A DNA stretch of 23,793 nt from a virus: positions 1 to 23,793 of the IMG/VR virus record IMGVR_UViG_3300042879_000676; one strand, written 5' to 3'. Each line of letters starts with the position of its first letter. The stretch's first letter is position 1. The notes below the pieces were generated by a model, which did no database searches, was not told the origin of the DNA, and worked only from the letters and a program-made list of their open reading frames with translations. The translations under genes were made by a program, and so were the position numbers. Below, piece after piece: positions 1 to 7,129 of the stretch.

Positions 1-1066
1 CATAACGCTGCTTGAAGCCACCCATCTTCTTCTTCATTGATAGAACATACTTTTCTTTCTTCTCAGTCTCAGCGCCAGTCAGCTTGCGCTCATCGACATT
101 CTCAACTTCTTCGGGCAACTTACCTTTAGGGCCAACTCCTACACCGGGTCTATACTTCAACTTCTTTACAGCTTTTCTAGAACCAAGTTTGGCATAAGTG
201 TCTTTAGTAATTTTGCCTGTAGCTTTATGTGCAGGAACATTTGGCAGTTTTGATGAACCATATACAGCTTTTTCGCCTTCGTCATCTTCAGGATCACTCA
301 TCGGATTTGACTTCCATGACTTACCTTCTGGACCCTTGCGCCACTTAGCAGCTTCACCAACCTGCTCGACTTCTTCATTCATACCCTTCTTACGCTTGTT
401 GACATAGTAATCGTGACCAGACGTACCCGGCCCACCGTAGCCGTGCCTCCAAGCCATAGACTGCAAAACCTTATCGGACAACTCCTTATAATGCGGATGA
501 TTTGCAAATTCCGCAGGGCTCATCTTTGAAATATTGGTTTTGTGTTTGATCGTAGAAGCAGACATACCAGCTTCATCGACATTCTCAACCTCTTCCTTTG
601 TAGTTTTTTGAGAGGCACGAACACCTTTCCGAAAAGTCATATCAAACCCAGCTTGACGCTTACGGAGTGTATTCTGTTCTTTATCATCTAGACCATCATA
701 ATCATCGGGACTATTCATCATCTTTTTGCCAATCTTTTTCATTTGCTTATTGGCTTTGTCAGTATAAGACTTTACCGTTGACTGCTTTAATTCAGTAACC
801 TGCTTGCCTTCCTTGAGCTTCGGCTCAATCTCGACCTTCTCCTTGCGAGTGCCGACGATCACCCCCATGCGGTCGCCGCTGTTCTCCTTCTTCAGAACAC
901 CGCGACCAACCAGCACGTCCTTGTGCGTGATCTTGTCCTTAGGGTGTGCAAGCTTTGCAAGCGCCTTCTCCTTTGGTGTCTCAGGAGTCGTGTGCTTCTT
1001 CTCCATGATGTCCTTAATAGCATTAAGCAGAGAATCCGAAGATCCCATTTTATGATTATTAAACAT
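1..1066 (-). CDS. Partial virion-type phage protein with EEVExVxE repeats (3' end outside window)
   Basis: The frame opens with ATG at 1066 behind a strong ribosome binding site (GGGAGAG, 4 nt spacing) and stays open for 355 codons to the window edge, so the C-terminus is missing. The protein is Lys/Glu-rich, low in hydrophobic residues and probably largely unfolded or helical. A short acidic motif occurs three times, EEVENVDE (158-165 and 319-326) and EEVEQVGE (231-238), separating blocks of basic sequence. A segment at about 91-115 (TELKQSTVKSYTDKANKQMK) resembles linker blocks I associate with internal or structural proteins of marine T4-like phages. The motif ends in V-x-E followed by A or R, similar to T4 prohead-protease sites (I/L-x-E, cut after E). 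It lies downstream of the 1036-residue protein, which carries the same kind of motif. No enzyme domain is recognised. Role as a processed head or virion protein is inferred. Confidence 0.8.
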   Translation of the reverse strand, partial: MFNNHKMGSSDSLLNAIKDIMEKKHTTPETPKEKALAKLAHPKDKITHKDVLVGRGVLKKENSGDRMGVIVGTRKEKVEIEPKLKEGKQVTELKQSTVKSYTDKANKQMKKIGKKMMNSPDDYDGLDDKEQNTLRKRQAGFDMTFRKGVRASQKTTKEEVENVDEAGMSASTIKHKTNISKMSPAEFANHPHYKELSDKVLQSMAWRHGYGGPGTSGHDYYVNKRKKGMNEEVEQVGEAAKWRKGPEGKSWKSNPMSDPEDDEGEKAVYGSSKLPNVPAHKATGKITKDTYAKLGSRKAVKKLKYRPGVGVGPKGKLPEEVENVDERKLTGAETEKKEKYVLSMKKKMGGFKQRY

Positions 1067-1081
1067 TTTACTCTCCCTTGG

Positions 1082-1315
1082 TTAACGTGAAATTTCTTCC
1101 CAGTCCATTGATCCGTAGACACCCTCATTATTAGTTTTAGCTGCAAGCACAAGAGAAATCTCAAACGGCGTTCCGGTCAAACTGTTTCTCTCTAGCTGAA
1201 AGCTGAATAGTGCTTCTTTGAGAATATCCACAGACACGCTGGTGCTTTGCGTCGCCGTAAAGTAACCAGAGGCAAGGATTCTACCACCTGAGGTGCCATT
1301 TACCAAGCCTTGCAA
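1082..1315 (-). CDS. Small conserved-looking phage protein, non-ATG start overlapping upstream gene
   Basis: This 77-codon frame (TTG at 1315) ends with TAA 15 nt before the next gene. Its sequence looks like real protein rather than a shadow: a Gly/Ser/Thr-rich beta-type start (NGTSGGRILASGYF), then KEALFSFQLERNSLTGTPFE, ending DWEEISR. It lies in the -1 frame relative to the upstream 1036-residue gene and overlaps its last codons. No ATG exists in this frame near the start. The frame stays open upstream to a stop about 30 nt further on, so a CTG at 1336 (AGGG 5 nt before it) is an alternative start. Expression probably depends on translational coupling with the upstream stop, or on a frameshift; no classic slippery heptamer is visible. 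Function is not recognised. Its place between two virion-type genes suggests a structural role. Confidence 0.6.
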   Translation of the reverse strand: MQGLVNGTSGGRILASGYFTATQSTSVSVDILKEALFSFQLERNSLTGTPFEISLVLAAKTNNEGVYGSMDWEEISR

Positions 1316-4300
1316 GACCAGTAGCGCGGCATCCAGCGCGGCCCTGGGTTATCGCAGTTGTGGCGCGCGCGAAAATTGCTGCGGCGACCCGGAATGTTCT
1401 TCTTGATCGTCATATTGGGGTCACCAAAGCGAACGATCACAACCTTACCAGCACCGTTTGTCGTATAGACAGCCGACTTCTTAGGGCCACCAGGTGTGCG
1501 GAATGGCTTGTTCAGAGTTACCTTGCGACCTTGATATTCAGCCTCGGTGATCTCCAGCCCCTCTTCGACATCATCGCACTGGCAGTTGCCACCGCAACCA
1601 CAACCAGCATCATCTTCCTCTTCAACTGAAGGATGATTCGCATAACCAAATTGTGCGCGAATGCCTAGCTGTTGAGCCGTTGGTGCATCCATGATCCCAG
1701 GAGTGAAATCTTCGGATAGCTCTTTCTGCTCACGAATACCAGCTAGTGCCTTGCGGACATCCTTGTACGTCTGTGGTGATTTACCTGGGTCCTTAGCTTC
1801 CTGAGTCTCCCACGGTACAGGCGCAAGATAGCGCATATCTTGTTTAGATTCATTTTGACCAGGTGTGTCCTTCTTATAGATGCTTACAACTGAGTCTGTC
1901 CCAGTCTCACGATGACGCGGGTTTGGGTCACCCTCTACGCGAACTCGCTTGTGAACCTTGCGATAGACTATGCGACCATCAGGTAGTTTCTCTTTCTTAT
2001 ACTCAAAGTCGGCTGCGCGAACAATCTGTCCGAATGCTTCATTGACAGACTCCTTGCGAACTCTAGAAGCTAGATCCTTGTCAGCGCCACCCCAGGTACC
2101 CTTACCCTTCGTGATAAACGAATTGACGCGCGCATATGCCCACTGTTGCTGATTTGCACCAGGGCGATGACCCGTCTTCCATGCAGCCATACCACGATTA
2201 TAAACCTGACGAAGAATGCCAATCGGGATACCAGACTTCTCGGCCTTCTTAGCGAGACCTTGATCGGCCGCTTCTTCGACCGAAATCTTTGGCTTAACAT
2301 GTTTAATTAGTTTACCAACTTTACGATCTTTGACTGGGTCTTTACCATTGTATTCGTGTGTTCTAGTTTCATAGTGATCCATACCATCATCATCGAGGTG
2401 ACGTACACTATGAGTTATCTTTGAACCATCAGAGGATACATGAATGGACTGCGCCCGCCCATGCTTATCTTCTAAATGCTTTTTGACATGAGCTGGGACC
2501 CTCCAGCTCGCATTTCCGTCCTTAGTTGCTTCTGCAATTCGCTCGACTTCTTCACTGCGCTGCATCATTTTCTTGCGGAGATCCTGAACCTTCATTGCTT
2601 CGCGCTCCCTATCGTGCTTTCTATCTAGAGTCTCTTTTTCTCTACGTTGTTTATCCGCCACTAGCTTTGATGGCATGTCTGCTGATTCAAGATCATAGCG
2701 TGATGTTGGTACTGCGTGACCTAATGGCTGCACAGTTGGATCCAACTGAAATGGTACTACATTCTTGAATAGATTTCTATAGCCTGCGGCCTCTGAGAAT
2801 TCTTCGAACTTCTTATTGTAAGATGCAGACAGATATGAATATCTGACAGGCAGCTCAGGTGGGTTGAACTGCACATCATTTGCATTGTAATTGTCACCAA
2901 ATTGCTTGCGATACTTCAGAGTATGCACGCTAGTCTTTGTCTTTTTGTTATCACCAGGTGCCGACTTATATGCGCTCGGGTCGCTATCAGACATCTTTGT
3001 CTGTCTGTTGAATTGTGCAGCGCGAGCAGCGGCGGTGCCTTTGCCTAACCCAGCAAAATATTTGCGGCTTTCCAATGATAGCTCCTTGTCACCAAGATCG
3101 GCGCGTGCAGACCATAGTCTCTGTAGATCGCCGCGCGCACGTAGCAGCTTATACACTATATTCTCGACGCTATATTCGCCACCCTTAGCAAGTCCTGAGC
3201 TACGCATCTGACGTAGCTCGGCCAGTAGTGACTCAATCTCTGTTGCATCATTTGATCTTACGGCCGTATCAATCTCATCTTTGTATTGACGATACTTGCT
3301 ACGAACGCTAACGTCATCCATTGACGGCTTCTCATTCGTCGGGTGCTTGACCCACTTGTCATTCATAATGCTATAGACACCAGAGCTAACCGCTGGCTCC
3401 TCAGTCGGCTCGATGTATAGCTCGACCTCAAACCCGCGAATGTGGATCTTGTGTGTCTGGTTCCATAGGCTTTTCTTTGCATCAAATAGCTGGCGCATAT
3501 ATGCGCGCATTGATGCTCCACCCTTTAGCTTCACAACAACATGCAGGTCTATGTCGCTATGCTGCGTGTAGTGATAGCTTGCATTTGAACCTGTAAAGAC
3601 GATGTCCTTGACATCAAGCGGGACACCAACAAAGCGAATGAAGCTGTCAGCAATCTTGCGTAGCTGAATGCGAACCTCAGGCATGATGCGATCATCTGCA
3701 AACAGCGACGGGTTAAGCTCATCATGGGTACCGATGGCTTCGCTTGACTTGGGTTCGTCATCACCGTCTGGGTCATCTTCACGCTGTAGAGATAGCGCAC
3801 TCTCGGGCGGTACGCGATCTGCTGGTGTGAATGCTGATGTACCGCCACCAAACATATCATATTCTTCAACATGACCCATACCAGTGCGCACCATCTTCAT
3901 CACCCTATGTGCCGATGAGCGTAGCTTTTCTGGTAGGCCTGACTTGAAGCCTTCGTGATTGTTGTTCTTTGCATGTTCGCGCATCTTGGATGCTGACATG
4001 CCTTCAGCGCCTTCAGCGTCCGGGTCACGCTCGCCCGCAGAATGAACATGAATCTTGTCAAAGTGATATTCTTTTCCGTTGTAGCGATGCAGAAGCTCAT
4101 GCATTTCTTTGTGGCGATCACCACCGACAACAACGTGAACCTCTTTGCGCCCCTGCTTGTGCAGATGCTTCATCACATCGATGATAGTCTTATGTGGCCC
4201 AGACTTGACAGAATCACCAAAGGCCTTGCGAGCAAGCCCGACCTTCTGCGCGTGGGAGAGTGGGTTCTTTTTGCGATCCTGAGTGTGAGATAGGTGCACC

Positions 4301-4410
4301 TCGGCATCTGCGCCGTGCTTCTTTGCTGTAGAGTGTAGATGATCTACTAGCTTCTGATGACCTATGGTCGGCGGGTTCATACGACCGAACGTAATAGCAA
4401 CAGGCTTCAT
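1300..4410 (-). CDS. Large multidomain virion-type protein: cytidylyltransferase-like, Pol-beta-type nucleotidyltransferase, DUF5824-like and C-terminal FRARHNC module
   Basis: 1036 residues from an ATG behind GGGAGGG. Residues 1-180 form a cytidylyltransferase-like Rossmann domain, with (T/H)xGH at 15-18 (TIGH) and an ISxxxxR-like SASKMR at 139-144, as in NMN adenylyltransferases. Residues about 235-450 hold a Pol-beta-superfamily nucleotidyltransferase: GSN at 274-276 and SDIDLH at 285-290, with D286 and D288 as metal ligands and a possible third carboxylate in FEVEL (327-331). Residues 715-787 (VYNRGMAAWKTGHRPG, WAYARVNSFITKGKGTW) resemble the DUF5824 family. A cysteine cluster CGCGGNCQC lies at 937-945. 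The last 80 residues (VRFGDPNM ... RRSNFRARHNCDNPGP ... YWSCKAW) match a C-terminal module I know from many T4-like phage virion proteins. Between domains are I/L/V/F-x-E-A strings (E540, E627, E713, E791, E956) that look like prohead-protease sites. Domain calls are firm for both transferases. Substrates and packaging are inferred. Confidence 0.85.
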   Translation of the reverse strand: MKPVAITFGRMNPPTIGHQKLVDHLHSTAKKHGADAEVHLSHTQDRKKNPLSHAQKVGLARKAFGDSVKSGPHKTIIDVMKHLHKQGRKEVHVVVGGDRHKEMHELLHRYNGKEYHFDKIHVHSAGERDPDAEGAEGMSASKMREHAKNNNHEGFKSGLPEKLRSSAHRVMKMVRTGMGHVEEYDMFGGGTSAFTPADRVPPESALSLQREDDPDGDDEPKSSEAIGTHDELNPSLFADDRIMPEVRIQLRKIADSFIRFVGVPLDVKDIVFTGSNASYHYTQHSDIDLHVVVKLKGGASMRAYMRQLFDAKKSLWNQTHKIHIRGFEVELYIEPTEEPAVSSGVYSIMNDKWVKHPTNEKPSMDDVSVRSKYRQYKDEIDTAVRSNDATEIESLLAELRQMRSSGLAKGGEYSVENIVYKLLRARGDLQRLWSARADLGDKELSLESRKYFAGLGKGTAAARAAQFNRQTKMSDSDPSAYKSAPGDNKKTKTSVHTLKYRKQFGDNYNANDVQFNPPELPVRYSYLSASYNKKFEEFSEAAGYRNLFKNVVPFQLDPTVQPLGHAVPTSRYDLESADMPSKLVADKQRREKETLDRKHDREREAMKVQDLRKKMMQRSEEVERIAEATKDGNASWRVPAHVKKHLEDKHGRAQSIHVSSDGSKITHSVRHLDDDGMDHYETRTHEYNGKDPVKDRKVGKLIKHVKPKISVEEAADQGLAKKAEKSGIPIGILRQVYNRGMAAWKTGHRPGANQQQWAYARVNSFITKGKGTWGGADKDLASRVRKESVNEAFGQIVRAADFEYKKEKLPDGRIVYRKVHKRVRVEGDPNPRHRETGTDSVVSIYKKDTPGQNESKQDMRYLAPVPWETQEAKDPGKSPQTYKDVRKALAGIREQKELSEDFTPGIMDAPTAQQLGIRAQFGYANHPSVEEEDDAGCGCGGNCQCDDVEEGLEITEAEYQGRKVTLNKPFRTPGGPKKSAVYTTNGAGKVVIVRFGDPNMTIKKNIPGRRSNFRARHNCDNPGPRWMPRYWSCKAW

Positions 4411-4456
4411 TTACCCTCCCACGCACTGGTTTTCCGTGGACTATACAGTGCTTCCC

Positions 4457-4464
4457 TATTTAGG
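4457..4464 (-). promoter_or_regulatory. T4 late promoter-like element (CCTAAATA)
   Basis: The core TAAATA of the T4 late promoter consensus TATAAATA is present about 50 nt upstream of the ATG at 4410, in the only gap of this part of the window. It sits in a small palindrome (TCCCTA-AA-TAGGGA). Six of eight positions match, so the assignment is tentative. A sigma70-like TATAGT follows at 4439-4444 but lacks a -35 hexamer at normal spacing. Confidence 0.4.
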
Positions 4465-4468
4465 GATT

Positions 4469-5641
4469 TTAGCGCCTTGTGGCTAGTAAATTAGCGCGAC
4501 TGAATTCACCGCGATCAACTAGCTTAGTCGGTGCACCATCTTTGATTGCGACAAAGCCTTCAGGCTTGGCGCGCTGGCCACCGATGGTGTGCTGAAATGG
4601 TCCTGGGTTAGATGACAGTGCACCAACCAATACATTCTTAGCATTTTGCAGATGATGATGCACCTCAAATGCACGATCAATATGATGCGAATTTGCATCA
4701 AGATGATCTAGCGCATCTTTCAATTCTTGCTGACGCACCGAGCGAGCTTTGTCTGTCTTTAGGGTGGACATCGCCTTTGCATATCTGGTAGTAACATACT
4801 TCTTCAGCCCGTCAGTTGTAGGCTTAGTGCCCTGACGCACGGTATCATTAATATACATCTTGATATGATCGCGGTGTCTCTCTACAGCTTTGTGTGATGC
4901 TGGCGTCATTTGAGACGCAGCAGCCTTAGCCTTTTTGATGTGCGATTCATATTCGCGTTCTTGCGCGGTAGTGTAACCAGTACGCTCTACTGGGTGCTCA
5001 ACCGATATCATATGCACATCATTATGTTGCTTGAATGCGTTTTCGTCGGGGTCGAATGACGCCTTCATTGTCTGTAGTGTTGAACCAGTATAACGTGTAT
5101 GAACGGCTACACCTATTTTCGATTTAGCAATCTTCTTTCCGATAGAGCTATCTTTCGGTGTAGAGTATGTGATGGTGTTAGGTTTGAAATTGAGATTACC
5201 GTCTTGCTCTTTTACATCTTCAGGTGTATGCATAATGTCACCCTGAAACACTTGACCCTTTGGCGTCACCTTTGATAGATGTGCGAGCGCAGCCTTTAGC
5301 TTGGAAACAAGCCCTGGCGCATGACCATGATTGGCTACAATATCTTCGTCGGTGTAATTCAGCTTGGGTGTAACGTTGAATGCAGATTTTGATGCGACGA
5401 AAAACTTCTTGTTCTCTGGGTGATAACCGAATACGATTGATGGTGACCCATCGTATTTCATTGTCACCTTTACTTTGCTATCTTTTCGTCTTAGCTGATC
5501 ATGTACGCCATTTAGCGTATCAACTGCGTGCTTGAAACCTACTGCACCCAGATTGATGTGATGATCCTCAGCATGTTCTAGATGCTTTAGCTTGTCATCT
5601 GACGCGACTGATTCAGCTAGAAAATTTCTAAATGCTAACAT
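4469..5641 (-). CDS. DUF6267-like protein with DNA/RNA ligase-type nucleotidyltransferase motifs
   Basis: 390 residues from ATG 5641, which overlaps the upstream stop as TAATG; a GTG at 5647 is an alternative. I associate the sequence with DUF6267, a phage family of unknown function, from memory. It shows the motif order of covalent nucleotidyltransferases (DNA/RNA ligases, capping enzymes): motif I KYDG (62-65, K62 as candidate acceptor of the nucleotidyl group), a motif III-like VFQGDIMH (131-138), a motif IIIa-like IGVAVHTRY (176-184), motif IV PEGFVAIKDG (360-369) and a motif V-like TKLVDR (372-377, K373). A long helical, His/Lys-rich stretch (about 225-345) separates IIIa from IV, an insertion unlike compact ligases. 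The N-terminus MLAFRNFLAE-S resembles the T4 capsid-targeting sequence with glutamate at position 10. Ligase-like chemistry and packaging into the head are inferences. Confidence 0.8.
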   Translation of the reverse strand: MLAFRNFLAESVASDDKLKHLEHAEDHHINLGAVGFKHAVDTLNGVHDQLRRKDSKVKVTMKYDGSPSIVFGYHPENKKFFVASKSAFNVTPKLNYTDEDIVANHGHAPGLVSKLKAALAHLSKVTPKGQVFQGDIMHTPEDVKEQDGNLNFKPNTITYSTPKDSSIGKKIAKSKIGVAVHTRYTGSTLQTMKASFDPDENAFKQHNDVHMISVEHPVERTGYTTAQEREYESHIKKAKAAASQMTPASHKAVERHRDHIKMYINDTVRQGTKPTTDGLKKYVTTRYAKAMSTLKTDKARSVRQQELKDALDHLDANSHHIDRAFEVHHHLQNAKNVLVGALSSNPGPFQHTIGGQRAKPEGFVAIKDGAPTKLVDRGEFSRANLLATRR

Positions 5642-6552
5642 TACCACGGGTCCCCCGAAAGCTTCATAGAAGACGCCATCTTTTCAGATTCAAATTTAAA
5701 ACGAATTTTCATTATTTTCTTAGCCCCAGCTCTTACACCTATAGAATCATTTCCAACCTTTTCTAAGGTTACTTTATACTTTTGTAATGCACTTAACTTT
5801 TCGTTTTCTGTTGGGTCCATAACTGATGCAGCATAAGGCGGCTTATTACCCTGACCCGTAACTTTAATGTAGGGTGGGTACATTAAATCGGCATCCATCC
5901 AATCTTTCGTCAGATATTTTATTAACTCGGGTTGTTTCATCTTTAACATTCTAGCGAGCAAAATATCTCTGAGACTTGAAAGAAGCTTAGAACCAATCTC
6001 TTCAGTTTTTTGTTTTATACCAGCGTTTGCTCTTATGTAAGTTTTTCTTTCTGATGTGCTTTCTGGTAGTTTAAATTTTTTAATTGTTGTCTCTAAAACT
6101 TTTTTATATTCTGCGGCAAGATTAAGTTTTAAACTTGTATCTACAGTACCAACGCCAGGGTTTTTAAACCCAATGTCACCTTTTGTTTTTGTTGCTTTCG
6201 CCGAAAGACCAAGAAACCCATCATTTGGGCCACTAGTGAATTTGATTAATATGTCAGTTGGGTTCTTGCTTTGATCTACGGGTCTACCTACAGCAGCTTG
6301 CATCGACCCAGGTCTAGCAGTCCACCAAACAGTTTTTACAGTACCAGAATAACCATTTTTCTTTGCCCAATCTTTAAAAGCTTTTGCCATTACTTCAGCT
6401 TTACCGATGGCGTCAGCAACCTCAGCAGCTTTGGCCTGCTTTACTCTATTGTTAAATTGTATCTTGGCTTGCTCATCATACCATTTTTTATTGGCTAAAA
6501 AGTAGCCAATTTGAATTTCATTTATGTCTGAGAGTATTGTGTTTTGTGTCAT
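5641..6552 (-). CDS. Conserved phage protein of unknown function, possibly nuclease-like
   Basis: 303 residues, ATG 5 nt after the stop of the upstream ADP-ribosyltransferase-like gene, with its own stop overlapping the next start (TAATG). An N-terminal helical region with a WYDEQ segment (24-28) leads to a central region with VKTVWWTARPG, then NPTDILIKF and, after about 12 residues, FLGLSAKATKTKGDIGFKNPG. The D ... S-x-K spacing and the flanking hydrophobic strands resemble the core of PD-(D/E)XK nucleases with serine in place of the acidic residue, which is weak evidence. A C-terminal region contains YPPYIKVTGQG and a strand-rich end (KKIMKIRFKFESEK). The base composition is more AT-rich than that of the neighbours, with long T runs on the plus strand, which may indicate different ancestry. 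I recall similar proteins in marine T4-like phages but no established function. Confidence 0.75.
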   Translation of the reverse strand: MTQNTILSDINEIQIGYFLANKKWYDEQAKIQFNNRVKQAKAAEVADAIGKAEVMAKAFKDWAKKNGYSGTVKTVWWTARPGSMQAAVGRPVDQSKNPTDILIKFTSGPNDGFLGLSAKATKTKGDIGFKNPGVGTVDTSLKLNLAAEYKKVLETTIKKFKLPESTSERKTYIRANAGIKQKTEEIGSKLLSSLRDILLARMLKMKQPELIKYLTKDWMDADLMYPPYIKVTGQGNKPPYAASVMDPTENEKLSALQKYKVTLEKVGNDSIGVRAGAKKIMKIRFKFESEKMASSMKLSGDPW

Positions 6553-6557
6553 AATAC

Positions 6558-7097
6558 TTACTCAAACTGTTTCATGTAGCCTTCGATAAACTCGGGCGGA
6601 ATAGGCTTCTTAAATCGAACCTCTGTGGCAGCATAATATTCTGAATCAAACTTATCTGGGTTCTTAGCAACCCACTTTGCATATTCGTTTCTGTCCATCA
6701 TATGCTTCTTGGCATCACCCATATTACCACGCAGTTCGGCGTCCATGTGACGCTCTGCCCAGTCTGCGGGGATTTTCAGTTTGATGACAGATCGCTGACT
6801 ATGAGGAACACCAACTGCCTTTGAACCAGCGCCTCTGAAATTTGCTTCGCCACCTGCGCCAGACATAGAAGCATATGCGTGCGCTGTTCTAGCATCGGGT
6901 GTAGTAGAATACATTCCAGTCTTAGGGTCGGGTCTATTGATACCCGACTTTAACATCGACTGAACATTGCGGTCATGGGTGCCGTGATAGAGAATGTAGT
7001 GATCACCTTCTCTCCACCACCCACGACGCTTAGTCGTTTTATCAAATGGTAGTCTCTTAGCTTCTACCTGTTCTGTTAACCATCTTTTGAACGACAT
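6558..7097 (-). CDS. Predicted ADP-ribosyltransferase (H-Y-E class) with capsid-targeting-like N-terminus
   Basis: 179 residues. ATG 7097 is chosen over the in-frame GTG at 7103 because AGAGG lies 5 nt upstream of it. The core fits the diphtheria-toxin/PARP-like ADP-ribosyltransferase fold: YHGTHDRNVQSMLKSGI (37-53, H38 as NAD-binding histidine), then MYSTTPDARTAHAYA (62-76, Y63 or Y75), and late ATEVRF (157-162, E159 as the catalytic acid). The same fold includes RNA 2'-phosphotransferases (KptA/Tpt1), a possible alternative. T4 carries ADP-ribosyltransferases (Alt, ModA, ModB) that modify host RNA polymerase and other proteins; those are R-S-E type, so this would be a different branch. The N-terminus MSFKRWLTE resembles T4 internal-protein targeting peptides. 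A late promoter-like box lies about 25 nt upstream. The fold is likely; target and packaging are inferred. Confidence 0.75.
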   Translation of the reverse strand: MSFKRWLTEQVEAKRLPFDKTTKRRGWWREGDHYILYHGTHDRNVQSMLKSGINRPDPKTGMYSTTPDARTAHAYASMSGAGGEANFRGAGSKAVGVPHSQRSVIKLKIPADWAERHMDAELRGNMGDAKKHMMDRNEYAKWVAKNPDKFDSEYYAATEVRFKKPIPPEFIEGYMKQFE

Positions 7098-7121
7098 GGC
7101 CACCTCTGTATTCTGTAGCCA

Positions 7122-7129
7122 TATTTATG
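7122..7129 (-). promoter_or_regulatory. T4 late promoter-like element (CATAAATA)
   Basis: CATAAATA matches the T4 late consensus TATAAATA at seven of eight positions. It overlaps the stop codon of the 7125-7544 gene. Transcription starting some 7 nt downstream would leave a short leader with AGAGG before ATG 7097. This is the best late promoter candidate in the window and marks the switch from early/middle genes to the virion-type block. Confidence 0.55.

Noticed and set aside
1300-1345. Programmed -1 frameshift joining the 1036-residue and 77-residue frames
   Set aside because: No X-XXY-YYZ slippery heptamer is present in the overlap. Kept only as an open alternative in the finding.
4439-4444. 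TATAGT as a sigma70 -10 box before the 1036-residue gene
   Set aside because: No -35 hexamer lies 16-18 bp upstream, and the late-like TAAATA box is a better fit for a virion-type gene.
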